The position numbers and the translations under genes were made by a program. Of a stretch of 64,000 nt of DNA, positions 46,018 to 53,030 are shown piece after piece; position 1 is the stretch's first letter, and each line of letters starts with the position of its first letter. The notes beneath the pieces are model-generated. The model was not told the DNA's origin. It saw nothing but the letters and a program-made list of their open reading frames with translations, and did no database searches. This DNA comes from Bacteroidota bacterium (GTDB lineage Bacteria > Bacteroidota > Ignavibacteria > Palsa-1295): the NCBI GenBank assembly GCA_021324735.1, contig JAJPIO010000017.1:30540-94539 (forward strand), in the 5' to 3' direction.

Positions 46018-46121
46018 CGGGATTTCCAGGATTGGATGGATTTACTGGATCGATTTTTAAAGATTTAAGGACTATTCCTTCGAAATCCCAAAAATCAATC
46101 CTTGTCCTCCTTTTAATCCCG
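46018..46121. repeat. GGATT-type imperfect inverted repeat upstream of tRNA-Leu
   Basis: Left arm 46018-46071 is a run of GGATT-like units and the right arm 46077-46121 is a run of AATCC-like units in inverse orientation around a short centre. The arms are imperfect but clearly related. This is a short-repeat array, not a coding region. Confidence 0.55.
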
Positions 46122-46136
46122 TAAATCATGGTCGAG

Positions 46137-46221
46137 GCCGGAGTGGCGAAATTGGCAGACGCGCGAGACTTAGGATCTCGTATCGCAAGATGTGCAGGTT
46201 CAAGTCCTGTCTCCGGCACCA
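46137..46221 (+). tRNA. tRNA-Leu (anticodon UAG)
   Basis: 85 bases including an encoded CCA. Acceptor GCCGGAG (46137-46143) pairs with CTCCGGC (46211-46217). The anticodon stem CGAGA/TCTCG encloses the loop CTTAGGA, giving UAG in the centre. A long variable arm marks it as class II, and TTCAAGT is the T loop. It reads CUA and probably other CUN codons. Confidence 0.95.
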
Positions 46222-46225
46222 TATC

Positions 46226-46311
46226 AATTAAGAATTAAGAGTGAAGAATGAATAGGTTCGCGTGGGCGAACGGACACATAGCTCTTAATTCGTTATTCTT
46301 AATTCGACATT
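46226..46311. repeat. Heptanucleotide repeat inverted array between tRNA-Leu and tig
   Basis: AATTAAG, AATTAAG, AGTGAAG, AATGAAT follow one another at 46226-46253, and CTTAATT, CGTTATT, CTTAATT, CGACATT at 46284-46311 form the inverse arm. In the middle GTTCGC/GCGAAC makes a small hairpin. The whole can fold on itself and ends on the start of tig. Related to short tandemly repeated heptamers known from other bacteria. Confidence 0.65.
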
Positions 46312-47590
46312 GACTACAACGATACACGAACGCTCCCAGGTCGCACGAGAGCTGGAAATTCGAGTTGACGAAGCCGAACTGCAACAGGCTTTTGATGAAG
46401 CATACAAGACGATGCGGCCACGGCTTTCACTGCCAGGATTTCGTCCGGGCAAAGCGCCGATCTCGGTCGTAAAGCGGCTGCATGGCGACGCCATCGAAGG
46501 CGACGCACTCGAAAAGCTCGCGCAGGAGAAATTCCGCGAAGCGGTAGAAGAGCAGAAGCTCGAACCGATCGGTCATCCGGTTATGGTCGATCTGCACCGT
46601 CATCCGGGTGAAGGCGCACATTTTAAGATCGCGTACGAGATCGCTCCGAAGATCGAATTGCAGGACCTTTCACAGATAGAGGTCGAGAAGCGCGTTATTC
46701 CAGTGACGGAAAAAGACATCGACAAAATGATCGAGCGCATGCGCTTCCGCCGTGCGACGCGCGAACCTGCGGATGTCATCAATGACGATCAGGTCGTCGT
46801 TCGCTTAAGCTTTGCAGAGACGAATGCTCCGGAAGGCGAAACGCCAAAGACCTCCGAAGAAGAGGCTTATCTCGGTGATCCCGATATTTTGCCAGAGCTG
46901 AAGAACGCGCTCATCGGCCACAAGGCTGGCGATGTCGTTCGCATCGAGCTTCCCACGCGCCGCAATGCAGCCGGCGAACCGGTCTCCGAAGAGAAGATGG
47001 AAGCGGCGGACGTGACCGTACTCTCGATCGAGAAAGTAACGCTCGCGGAAGTAACGGAAGAGTTTATAAAGGAAGTCTCGAATAATCGCGCTTCCACTAC
47101 GGATGAGCTTCGCGATGTTGTCCGCAAAGAGCTCGACGAGGCGCGTACCAAAGCTTCGGAAGAAGACCTGGAAGAGCGCATCGTGGCGAAGCTGCTGGAG
47201 CTGCACTCGTTCGAAGTGCCTCACACGATCTCGCATGCGATCATTCAGCAGATGCTCGAAGAACGCGAGCAGGAAAACGCACGCCGAGGCTTCCCACCGC
47301 TCTACGGTATCAATGAGGAAGAATTTCACCAACAGAACCACCCGATTGCGGAAGCCCGTGGGAAATGGATTCTCTTACGCGATAAGTTAATTTCTTCCGA
47401 AGGTATCGAGGCCACCGACGAGGATTTAGAAAAGCTCGCCGAGGAAGAATCGGCGAAATACGGCCTTCCGAAGGAGAATCTCCTGAAATATTACCACAAG
47501 CACGATTCCATCCAAAATCGCATCATTAGCGATAAACTGGGTGCTTTACTTCGCCAGAAGGTAAAAGTCACGGAAAAGGTGATCGAATAA
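46310..47590 (+). CDS. tig: Trigger factor (ribosome-bound chaperone)
   Basis: 426 residues. The ribosome-binding domain holds LPGFRPGKAP, the FRxGK signature loop, at about 41-50. The middle PPIase-like domain (about 150-240) follows VEKRVIPVTEKDID, and a long helical C-terminal chaperone domain ends the protein. The only suitable start is TTG at 46310, which gives the family-typical 42 residues before the signature. It binds nascent chains at the exit tunnel. clpP follows 91 bases downstream on the same strand, a classical arrangement. Confidence 0.95.
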   Translation: MTTTIHERSQVARELEIRVDEAELQQAFDEAYKTMRPRLSLPGFRPGKAPISVVKRLHGDAIEGDALEKLAQEKFREAVEEQKLEPIGHPVMVDLHRHPGEGAHFKIAYEIAPKIELQDLSQIEVEKRVIPVTEKDIDKMIERMRFRRATREPADVINDDQVVVRLSFAETNAPEGETPKTSEEEAYLGDPDILPELKNALIGHKAGDVVRIELPTRRNAAGEPVSEEKMEAADVTVLSIEKVTLAEVTEEFIKEVSNNRASTTDELRDVVRKELDEARTKASEEDLEERIVAKLLELHSFEVPHTISHAIIQQMLEEREQENARRGFPPLYGINEEEFHQQNHPIAEARGKWILLRDKLISSEGIEATDEDLEKLAEEESAKYGLPKENLLKYYHKHDSIQNRIISDKLGALLRQKVKVTEKVIE

Positions 47591-47681
47591 TTTCGCTGGT
47601 GGGAAGAAGGGAAGGCTCGTCGGTACGAAACTGGAATAATCCAGGTGCGTAATTACGTTTAATTACAAAACGTCACAGTTT

Positions 47682-48455
47682 ATGAACTTACCAAAAAGCC
47701 TTTCTTCTATTCCGGGTCTGGAAGCCTACTACCAGAACGTAGCACCGCAGGCCGCTCTCGTTCCGATGGTCGTCGAGCAGACGCCACGCGGTGAACGCGC
47801 GTTTGACATCTACTCACGCCTGCTCAAGGAGCGCATCGTCTTTATCGGCACGCCGATCGACGATAACGTTTCTTCCTTGCTCATCGCGCAATTGCTCTTC
47901 CTCGAATCCGAGGACCCGGACCGCGACATCAATATTTACATCAACTCGCCGGGCGGATCGGTCTCGGCTGGTCTCGCGGTGTACGATACGATGCAGTACA
48001 TCAAGCCGGATTGCGCGACGATCTGCCTTGGCATGGCTGCTTCGATGGCTTCGCTGCTGCTTGCAGGCGGAGCGGCCGGTAAGCGTACTGCGCTTCCGCA
48101 CTCGCGTATTATGATCCACCAGCCGCTTGGTGGCACACAGGGTCAGGCGACCGACATCGAAATTTACACGAAGGAGATGCTTCGTATTCGTAACGAGCTT
48201 TATAGCATCTACTCGTATCACACCGGCAAACCGGTCGAGCAGATCGCGAAAGACGCCGAGCGCGATAACTACATGTCGCCCGAGCAGGCGCTCGACTACA
48301 AGCTCATCGACAACATCATGACGAAGAGCGCTCTCAAAGAGCTTGGCCACGGAACGCGCATGCCGCTCACCGGAGCAGTCCAGGCCCTCAACGAGCAGGC
48401 GAACGAACGCCAGCCAGCTTCTTCTAACGGCTCGGCAGGCCCGGGAGCACGGTAA
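47682..48455 (+). CDS. clpP: ATP-dependent Clp protease proteolytic subunit
   Basis: 257 residues, about 50 longer than E. coli ClpP because of an N-terminal leader (about 45 residues before IVFIGTPI) and a polar C-terminal tail. The triad is complete: S121 in GMAASMAS, H146 in RIMIHQP and D195 in ERDNYMSP. It assembles into heptameric rings with ClpX or ClpA. Same-strand neighbour of tig, then closed by an intrinsic terminator. Confidence 0.97.
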   Translation: MNLPKSLSSIPGLEAYYQNVAPQAALVPMVVEQTPRGERAFDIYSRLLKERIVFIGTPIDDNVSSLLIAQLLFLESEDPDRDINIYINSPGGSVSAGLAVYDTMQYIKPDCATICLGMAASMASLLLAGGAAGKRTALPHSRIMIHQPLGGTQGQATDIEIYTKEMLRIRNELYSIYSYHTGKPVEQIAKDAERDNYMSPEQALDYKLIDNIMTKSALKELGHGTRMPLTGAVQALNEQANERQPASSNGSAGPGAR

Positions 48456-48479
48456 TCGAGTAGCTTAGAAATTTCCAAT

Positions 48480-48512
48480 CCCCTGAATTGGTGAATTCAG
48501 GGGGTTTTATTT
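48480..48512 (+). terminator. Intrinsic terminator after clpP
   Basis: CCCCTGAATT (48480-48489) and AATTCAGGGG (48494-48503) form a perfect 10-bp stem with a 4-base loop, followed by GTTTTATTTT. It lies 25 bases after the clpP stop. Confidence 0.88.
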
Positions 48513-48524
48513 TACACTGGTGTA

Positions 48525-48545
48525 CCGGTGATCTCTGATCGCCGG
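48525..48545. repeat. REP-like hairpin, copy A
   Basis: CCGGTGATC TCT GATCGCCGG folds to a 9-bp stem with one G-T pair and a TCT loop, preceded by GTGTA. The same element recurs at 49130 and 62920, and a related hairpin at 49199. Confidence 0.7.
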
Positions 48546-48563
48546 TCGTGGGGAGTTGCTACC

Positions 48564-49016
48564 TCAATCTTTCTCGTACACGAGCAAGGTTATGTAAGTC
48601 TTCATCCATGTTTGAGGCGAGCAATACAATGATAGACTCGTACCTGTATTCTCGAATGTCTTCACGGTGCCCAATGCGTCCTCAATCGTAGCACCGGGTT
48701 CGCAATAGACCGCAGTTGAAAATATACTGTCGAGCGAAAGTGTATTAAGGTTTGTCCGGTAATATCCATGGAAGTCGTTGCATTGTGCTCGTCCCGTAAA
48801 TCGCGCCGAATCCGAGAACTGCAGCCTAAAGCCAAAACGAATTTCTGGACCAGCCGAGGTATCGATCGTCTTGGGAAATCCATTCTGTATGTAGGAAACG
48901 AGGTGCCACGAAGTCCCGGCAAGGCTCGATTGCGGTGTTGGCGTGGGTCCGCCACCATTGATCGTAGAACAGCCACCAATAATGACCGCAATAACGAGAA
49001 CGTAGATTTGCTTCAT
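48564..49016 (-). CDS. META-domain (HslJ-like) lipoprotein
   Basis: 150 residues from ATG 49016, supported by AGGAAGG just upstream; a longer frame to 49052 lacks this. Lipoprotein signal with lipobox IIGGC (Cys 16). A proline-rich linker leads to a META domain: LAGTSWHLVSY, RAQCNDFHGYY and a C-terminal TFENTGTSLSLYC strand. META/HslJ proteins are outer-membrane or periplasmic lipoproteins linked to heat or novobiocin stress. It stands alone between terminator and repeats. Confidence 0.82.
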   Translation of the reverse strand: MKQIYVLVIAVIIGGCSTINGGGPTPTPQSSLAGTSWHLVSYIQNGFPKTIDTSAGPEIRFGFRLQFSDSARFTGRAQCNDFHGYYRTNLNTLSLDSIFSTAVYCEPGATIEDALGTVKTFENTGTSLSLYCSPQTWMKTYITLLVYEKD

Positions 49017-49129
49017 AGGACACCTTCCTGGGTACTTGTCCAAATAACACACGAACCTTCCCTAAGTTACATCAGGCTCTGTTTTCTTGTAATCCGGTGG
49101 TTTACGAGCATTCTTGTTGATTGCGTGTA

Positions 49130-49150
49130 CCGGTGATCTCTGATCGCCGG
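49130..49150. repeat. REP-like hairpin, copy B
   Basis: Identical over the hairpin to copy A (CCGGTGATC TCT GATCGCCGG), again preceded by GTGTA and followed by TCGTGG. Confidence 0.7.
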
Positions 49151-49198
49151 TCGTGGCGAGTGCACACTTACGCGTTTGTGGCAACTTCAACGCGTCTC

Positions 49199-49213
49199 GC
49201 GATCGGAGATCGC
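49199..49213. repeat. REP-like hairpin, partner C
   Basis: GCGATC GGA GATCGC followed by GAGTACACCGG, the complement of the GTGTAC flank of copy B. B and C thus frame a 50-base spacer. Confidence 0.6.
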
Positions 49214-49416
49214 GAGTACACCGGCCCAAGCGATTTCCTGAAATGAGGAAAGAATGCAATAATTGCTGACGCTTAATCCTTCTCGGGCCCAGCTTGGTAA
49301 TGTTTCGCTTCATAACCGGATGAGGCTGGCAAAGGGGCTTTAGTGACGACAGGATTTTTACGCCATTTTCGGTGCCGATATTTTGTAACCGGCGTCCGTT
49401 TCTGCGTTTTACTACC

Positions 49417-50610
49417 ATGAAAAGAGTCCTGGTCTTCCTCCTGCTTGGGTTGTTCTTCTTTCCACCAGGTAGCCGCGCGCAATGGGTGCGAACCGGCCAA
49501 GCATTCACGCCTGCTGGCGACATCTTGACAATGCTGACGCTTCACGACACCATTCTTGCAGGGACGATCACGAATGGAGTGTATGTCTCTACCAGTAACG
49601 GCAACTTCTGGAGACAAGCGTTGGGCTTTGGCGATATCGTCTCGTTCGCAAGCGTGGGCGGTGTTGTCTTTGCCGCGCAGTCTAATCAAAACCTTTATTA
49701 CTCGAGCAATCTACCAGATTCGTGGATCCAGGTTAAGACCTTGCCCTATCTCGGCTACATCACGGATGTTGTGGCTGTTGACTCGACAGTATTCCTTAGC
49801 TGGTGGCGAAATATAACCGATAACACTTTCATGAGCGGTGTTAAACGCTCGAGCGACCTGGGCCAGCATTGGAGCGACGCTAACAGCGGCCTCGTAACTG
49901 ATAAGCCCTTTCAGACTCTTTCAGCTTTGGATTCCTTCTTATTTGGCGGATATACCGTCTGCCGGTCCAGTGACAAAGGAGAGAGCTGGCGAGAAGTACT
50001 GCACCAAGATGGAAAGTGCTACTCAAAGGTGGGCAACGCGTACTTTGTTGTGACGTCCGCCGGACTATATCGCAGCATGGACGGGGGAGTTAATTGGAGC
50101 TTCGTAAGTCAGAGCCCTTTAGCCGGTAGCAGTATCGGTGCAATAGCTGCGCACGATTCTACGCTGATCATATCGGTCGCTCGCAGCGATACCCTGAGCG
50201 ACTATGTCCGCATCTTTATTTCGACGGATCAGGGTGCGACGTGGTCGCCAAAGAGCGCGGGTCTTACACGTCAAGCCATAATATCGCTCGCTGTAAATGA
50301 TTCTTTTGCGTTCGCTGGGACTACCAATGCCGGTGTTTGGCGCCGCCCTCTAACAGAGATGATCGGAATGGATGCCGTGCAAACCATGGGCGATCAAACG
50401 TCGCCGATGATTACGCAGCAAGGTTCACGAATCTTTGTCTCCGCACAACGAGAGCTGGACGTTCGAGTTATTGATGTTCTCGGAAGAGAATTATTGACAA
50501 AAGCGAGTGCTACCGCATTGGAATTCGATCTTGCGAATTTACCTCACGGCATCTATTTTATAGATGCCCGTGCCGGCGCCGCGCATGAGCTAAAACGAAT
50601 TGCACAGTAG
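49417..50610 (+). CDS. T9SS-sorted BNR/photosystem-stability-like propeller protein
   Basis: 397 residues from ATG 49417, which starts directly at the signal peptide (MKRVLVFLLLG, cleavage near SRAQ). Blades carry Asp-box-like motifs: VYVSTSNGNFW, KRSSDLGQHWSD, CRSSDKGESW, YRSMDGGVNW and STDQGATWSP. The C-terminal 75 residues end in VIDVLGRELL and LPHGIYFIDA, a type IX sorting domain. The function of such sialidase-fold surface proteins is not set by the motifs. Confidence 0.85.
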   Translation: MKRVLVFLLLGLFFFPPGSRAQWVRTGQAFTPAGDILTMLTLHDTILAGTITNGVYVSTSNGNFWRQALGFGDIVSFASVGGVVFAAQSNQNLYYSSNLPDSWIQVKTLPYLGYITDVVAVDSTVFLSWWRNITDNTFMSGVKRSSDLGQHWSDANSGLVTDKPFQTLSALDSFLFGGYTVCRSSDKGESWREVLHQDGKCYSKVGNAYFVVTSAGLYRSMDGGVNWSFVSQSPLAGSSIGAIAAHDSTLIISVARSDTLSDYVRIFISTDQGATWSPKSAGLTRQAIISLAVNDSFAFAGTTNAGVWRRPLTEMIGMDAVQTMGDQTSPMITQQGSRIFVSAQRELDVRVIDVLGRELLTKASATALEFDLANLPHGIYFIDARAGAAHELKRIAQ

Positions 50611-50696
50611 GTGTAACTTTTCACTCGTCCCGAAATTATTTACACCGTCGGAGGGATCGACTCGCGAGCGAGTTCTTCGGCAGCATGACAGACCCT

Positions 50697-50810
50697 TGCA
50701 CCGAGCGATCGGTGCAGTGCGGAATCATGCGACCCGCCTGCTGCCGGATTATGTATATCCGTTAGGGGATATCATACGTGTTACGGCCAAATAACACCGG
50801 AGCAGGCGGC
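50697..50810 (+). ncRNA. Candidate structured RNA / leader of the PKD protein gene
   Basis: Several stems nest here. TGCACCGA/TCGGTGCA (50697-50716) is a perfect 8-bp hairpin. GCCTGCTGCCGG (50736-50747) pairs with CCGGAGCAGGC (50797-50807) with one bulged G, enclosing ATATCC/GGATAT (50755-50772) and GTGTTA/TAACAC (50778-50797, sharing C50797 with the outer stem), giving a three-way-junction shape. GGCTTTT follows 22 bases before the ATG, as in an attenuator. I recognise no known riboswitch class. Confidence 0.35.
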
Positions 50811-50832
50811 TTTTGAGTTTGTATATTGAGCT

Positions 50833-51987
50833 ATGAAAATAATTCGGATCGTCCTATTCCTCATGCTTCCTTTGTCGGTTTCAGCCCAAACGATTACTGT
50901 CGGGCCGATCGCGAAAGCACTGTACTGTGTCGGCGACTCGCTAACGGTAGCGTATCAAACTACGGGCTCTTTCAATGCCGATAATCAGTTCAAGTATCAG
51001 GTGTCGGATGCAAACGGCTCGTTTGCAAACTTTACGAGCTTCGGCAGCGAGACTGCACTTACCGGTTCGTTTACGTTTGCATTGCATTCCGCCGGAGCGC
51101 ACTATCGTGTTCGGGTCATTGCTACCGATCCGTATATTGCCTCAGCGGATAACGGAAGGGACCTCCAGGTATTTGATCTCCCTACACCCGCAGCTATTTG
51201 GCCCCCAGCCTCGGGTGCTACGGCGTACGTCGGCACGGTGGACGATACGATCACACTCGGTGATTGGAATGACCATCAATCCGGTTTGACTTATAATTGG
51301 AATTTTGGGCAAGACGCAAATATTAGCACTTCCTCCGATGCCACGCCACGCATCCGTTATTCTTCCCCAGGAATCAAGCCGGTAACACTAACGGTGACGA
51401 ACGAGGCGGGATGCGCAAGTAGCGTTTCCTTTTTCATCGGAATACTCTCATGCAACCCACAAATTCCAGCGGATGCGCGTGTTGTCACTGGGACGGAAAC
51501 AGGGTCATATCCAGCCGTGTGGGTAAAAGCCGGCGGCAACTTTACTGCCGCATTTCATATCCCGGCCTCCACCGTTTTTGCAGAGCCGGGCAGTTCTGTG
51601 TCGGGATTCGGGACGTTCTATATTAAGCAAGGCGCGTCATATTCAGGGGCGGATGGCATACTTGTTTTTGCAGGCGAAGGTGCTTCACGCGATTCCGTCT
51701 TTTACTGCAATGATCTACAATTTGATTATTCGCAGGTCTCTCATGCCGGAGTCTCGTCCTCCGACGCAAGTACGCTTCAAGTCGTTATGCTGCCAAATCG
51801 GGTGAGTTGCTATTCTAGCAAGAATATTTCTGCTACAGTATGTTCGCTCGTGGGAGATGAGGTTACAAGCTCTTTGGGTCAAGAAAACCTCGACATTGAT
51901 CTCACATCTCTTCCTGCTGGCGTTTACTTCGCTGTTGTGGAATCAGGGGATGAACGGGTGGTGAAGCGAATTGCGGTCGTGCATTAA
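50833..51987 (+). CDS. PKD-domain surface protein with degenerate T9SS-like C-terminus
   Basis: 384 residues, signal peptide to SAQ (19). Residues 20-110 are Ig-like, and about 135-205 contain a PKD fold with YNWNFGQD and SPGIKPVTLTVTNEAGC. The last 70 residues have the shape of a sorting domain, with CSLVGDEVTSS and LPAGVYFAVVESGDE, but the usual YPNP is LPNR. The two Cys-containing stretches may be disulfide-bonded. Preceded by the structured region above. Confidence 0.8.
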   Translation: MKIIRIVLFLMLPLSVSAQTITVGPIAKALYCVGDSLTVAYQTTGSFNADNQFKYQVSDANGSFANFTSFGSETALTGSFTFALHSAGAHYRVRVIATDPYIASADNGRDLQVFDLPTPAAIWPPASGATAYVGTVDDTITLGDWNDHQSGLTYNWNFGQDANISTSSDATPRIRYSSPGIKPVTLTVTNEAGCASSVSFFIGILSCNPQIPADARVVTGTETGSYPAVWVKAGGNFTAAFHIPASTVFAEPGSSVSGFGTFYIKQGASYSGADGILVFAGEGASRDSVFYCNDLQFDYSQVSHAGVSSSDASTLQVVMLPNRVSCYSSKNISATVCSLVGDEVTSSLGQENLDIDLTSLPAGVYFAVVESGDERVVKRIAVVH

Positions 51988-52137
51988 GATCATAGCGGTA
52001 ACTATCCCAGTTATTAGCCTATTACTATGAAATCGGGGACTTCTGTTGTCTTATGGCAACACCTGTGACTCTTCCCTAAACCCTGTGTTAAGTCAGTGAT
52101 GCCCATCGGAGCGCTCAGCCTTCTTAGGTCGCGGAGC

Positions 52138-52176
52138 GTGGATGACCACTCATCCACGGGAAGTATTCGTACTTCC
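52138..52176 (+). promoter_or_regulatory. Two tandem hairpins in the sigma-factor leader
   Basis: GTGGATG/CATCCAC (52138-52157, 6-base loop) is followed at once by GGAAGTA/TACTTCC (52159-52176) with a TTCG tetraloop. Both stems are perfect 7-bp pairs and end 12 bases before the ATG chosen for the sigma factor. Confidence 0.5.
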
Positions 52177-52188
52177 AGCCGCGACGAA

Positions 52189-52977
52189 ATGGCGCACTCC
52201 TCCAATGGCTATGCTTCTGCGGCATCTAAAGCGGAAGGCAATAAAAAAAACAAGCGCGAAGAGAAGAAAGCACGCGCAAAGGCATCGCAGGTTGACACGG
52301 AGCTTGGTCCGCAAACAGTGAATATGGTCCGACCACCGAAAGAGGTGTCGGACTACGAGCTACTTCAACGGTTTCAGTCGGGCGACGAAGACGGATATGT
52401 AGAACTTTACCTACGGCATCAGGCAGAGGTCTTCACGTTCGCTCTTCGTCTTGCCGGTGGCGATCGCGATTTTGCAAGCGATCTGTTTCAGGAGACCTTC
52501 ATCAAGGTCTATCGCAAAGCACATACATTTCGTCCGGTTGCAACAGCGAGCGGCATTGAAAGCACGAACGTACTCGGTTGGCTTTACACGATCGTGCGGA
52601 CGACGTATCTCAATCACAAGCGGCGCCGCACACTCGTCGGACTCGATGATTCGCATAACGATGTGCAATCGACCGACCGCTCGATGAACCCTGAATTTCG
52701 CGAAGAGCAATCGACCTTACGCGAACGCGTGGAAGCTGCGATCTTCTCGCTGCCGGTCGAGATTCGCGAACCCTTTATCTTGCGAGAGTTCGATGGTCTC
52801 TCGTATCAGGAAATTTCTGAACAACTGAACATTACCCTGGGCGCGGTGCGGCAGCGAATCTACCGCGCAAAGCTTGCCATGCGCGAGCAACTATGGGATT
52901 TAGTGAACGAGGATTCGATAGCGGCTAATGAAGAATTACGAATGACGAGTGAGGAATTGAATAGTACGAAGGAGTAG
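52189..52977 (+). CDS. ECF-type RNA polymerase sigma factor
   Basis: 262 residues from ATG 52189; an earlier ATG (52099) or GTG (52096) would translate through two stable hairpins. After a basic, Lys-rich N-terminal stretch, region 2 covers YVELYLRHQAEVFTFA and DLFQETFIKVYR, and region 4 covers LPVEIREPFILREFDGLS, YQEISEQLN and VRQRIYRAKLAMR. It should direct an envelope-stress or surface regulon, with the anti-sigma-like protein downstream as partner. The final 16 codons lie in a heptanucleotide repeat. Confidence 0.88.
   Translation: MAHSSNGYASAASKAEGNKKNKREEKKARAKASQVDTELGPQTVNMVRPPKEVSDYELLQRFQSGDEDGYVELYLRHQAEVFTFALRLAGGDRDFASDLFQETFIKVYRKAHTFRPVATASGIESTNVLGWLYTIVRTTYLNHKRRRTLVGLDDSHNDVQSTDRSMNPEFREEQSTLRERVEAAIFSLPVEIREPFILREFDGLSYQEISEQLNITLGAVRQRIYRAKLAMREQLWDLVNEDSIAANEELRMTSEELNSTKE
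52927..52961 (+). repeat. Heptanucleotide repeat inside the sigma-factor 3-prime end
   Basis: AATGAAG, AATTACG, AATGACG, AGTGAGG and AATTGAA follow one another in register, coding for the C-terminal tail NEELRMTSEELN. They match the style of the array at 46226. Confidence 0.6.
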
Positions 52978-53003
52978 GATATGCTTGGTGCGAATCCTTA
53001 GGA

Positions 53004-53024
53004 CTCAGCACTCAGCACTTAGCA
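53004..53024 (+). repeat. Three tandem heptamers before the anti-sigma gene
   Basis: CTCAGCA, CTCAGCA, CTTAGCA in tandem, 6 bases before the ATG of the next gene. Confidence 0.65.
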
Positions 53025-53030
53025 TTTACG

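Larger units (their letters stand above)
49017..49416. other. 400-base intergenic region with REP-like pair
   Basis: No gene supported. It holds two hairpins of the dispersed family in inverse orientation (49130-49150 and 49199-49213) about 50 bases apart, and the divergent promoters of the META lipoprotein and the next surface protein. Confidence 0.6.

Noticed and set aside
46018..46311. Integrated mobile element at tRNA-Leu
   Set aside because: No integrase, no duplicated tRNA 3-prime end and no foreign gene block; only short-repeat arrays are present.
48525..49213. CRISPR array
   Set aside because: The repeated hairpins are few, unevenly spaced and inverted, without spacers of regular length or cas genes.
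49062..49523. 153-codon minus-strand open frame
   Set aside because: Overlaps the start of the T9SS propeller gene and the REP-like pair; Arg/Lys/Pro-rich composition without a fold.
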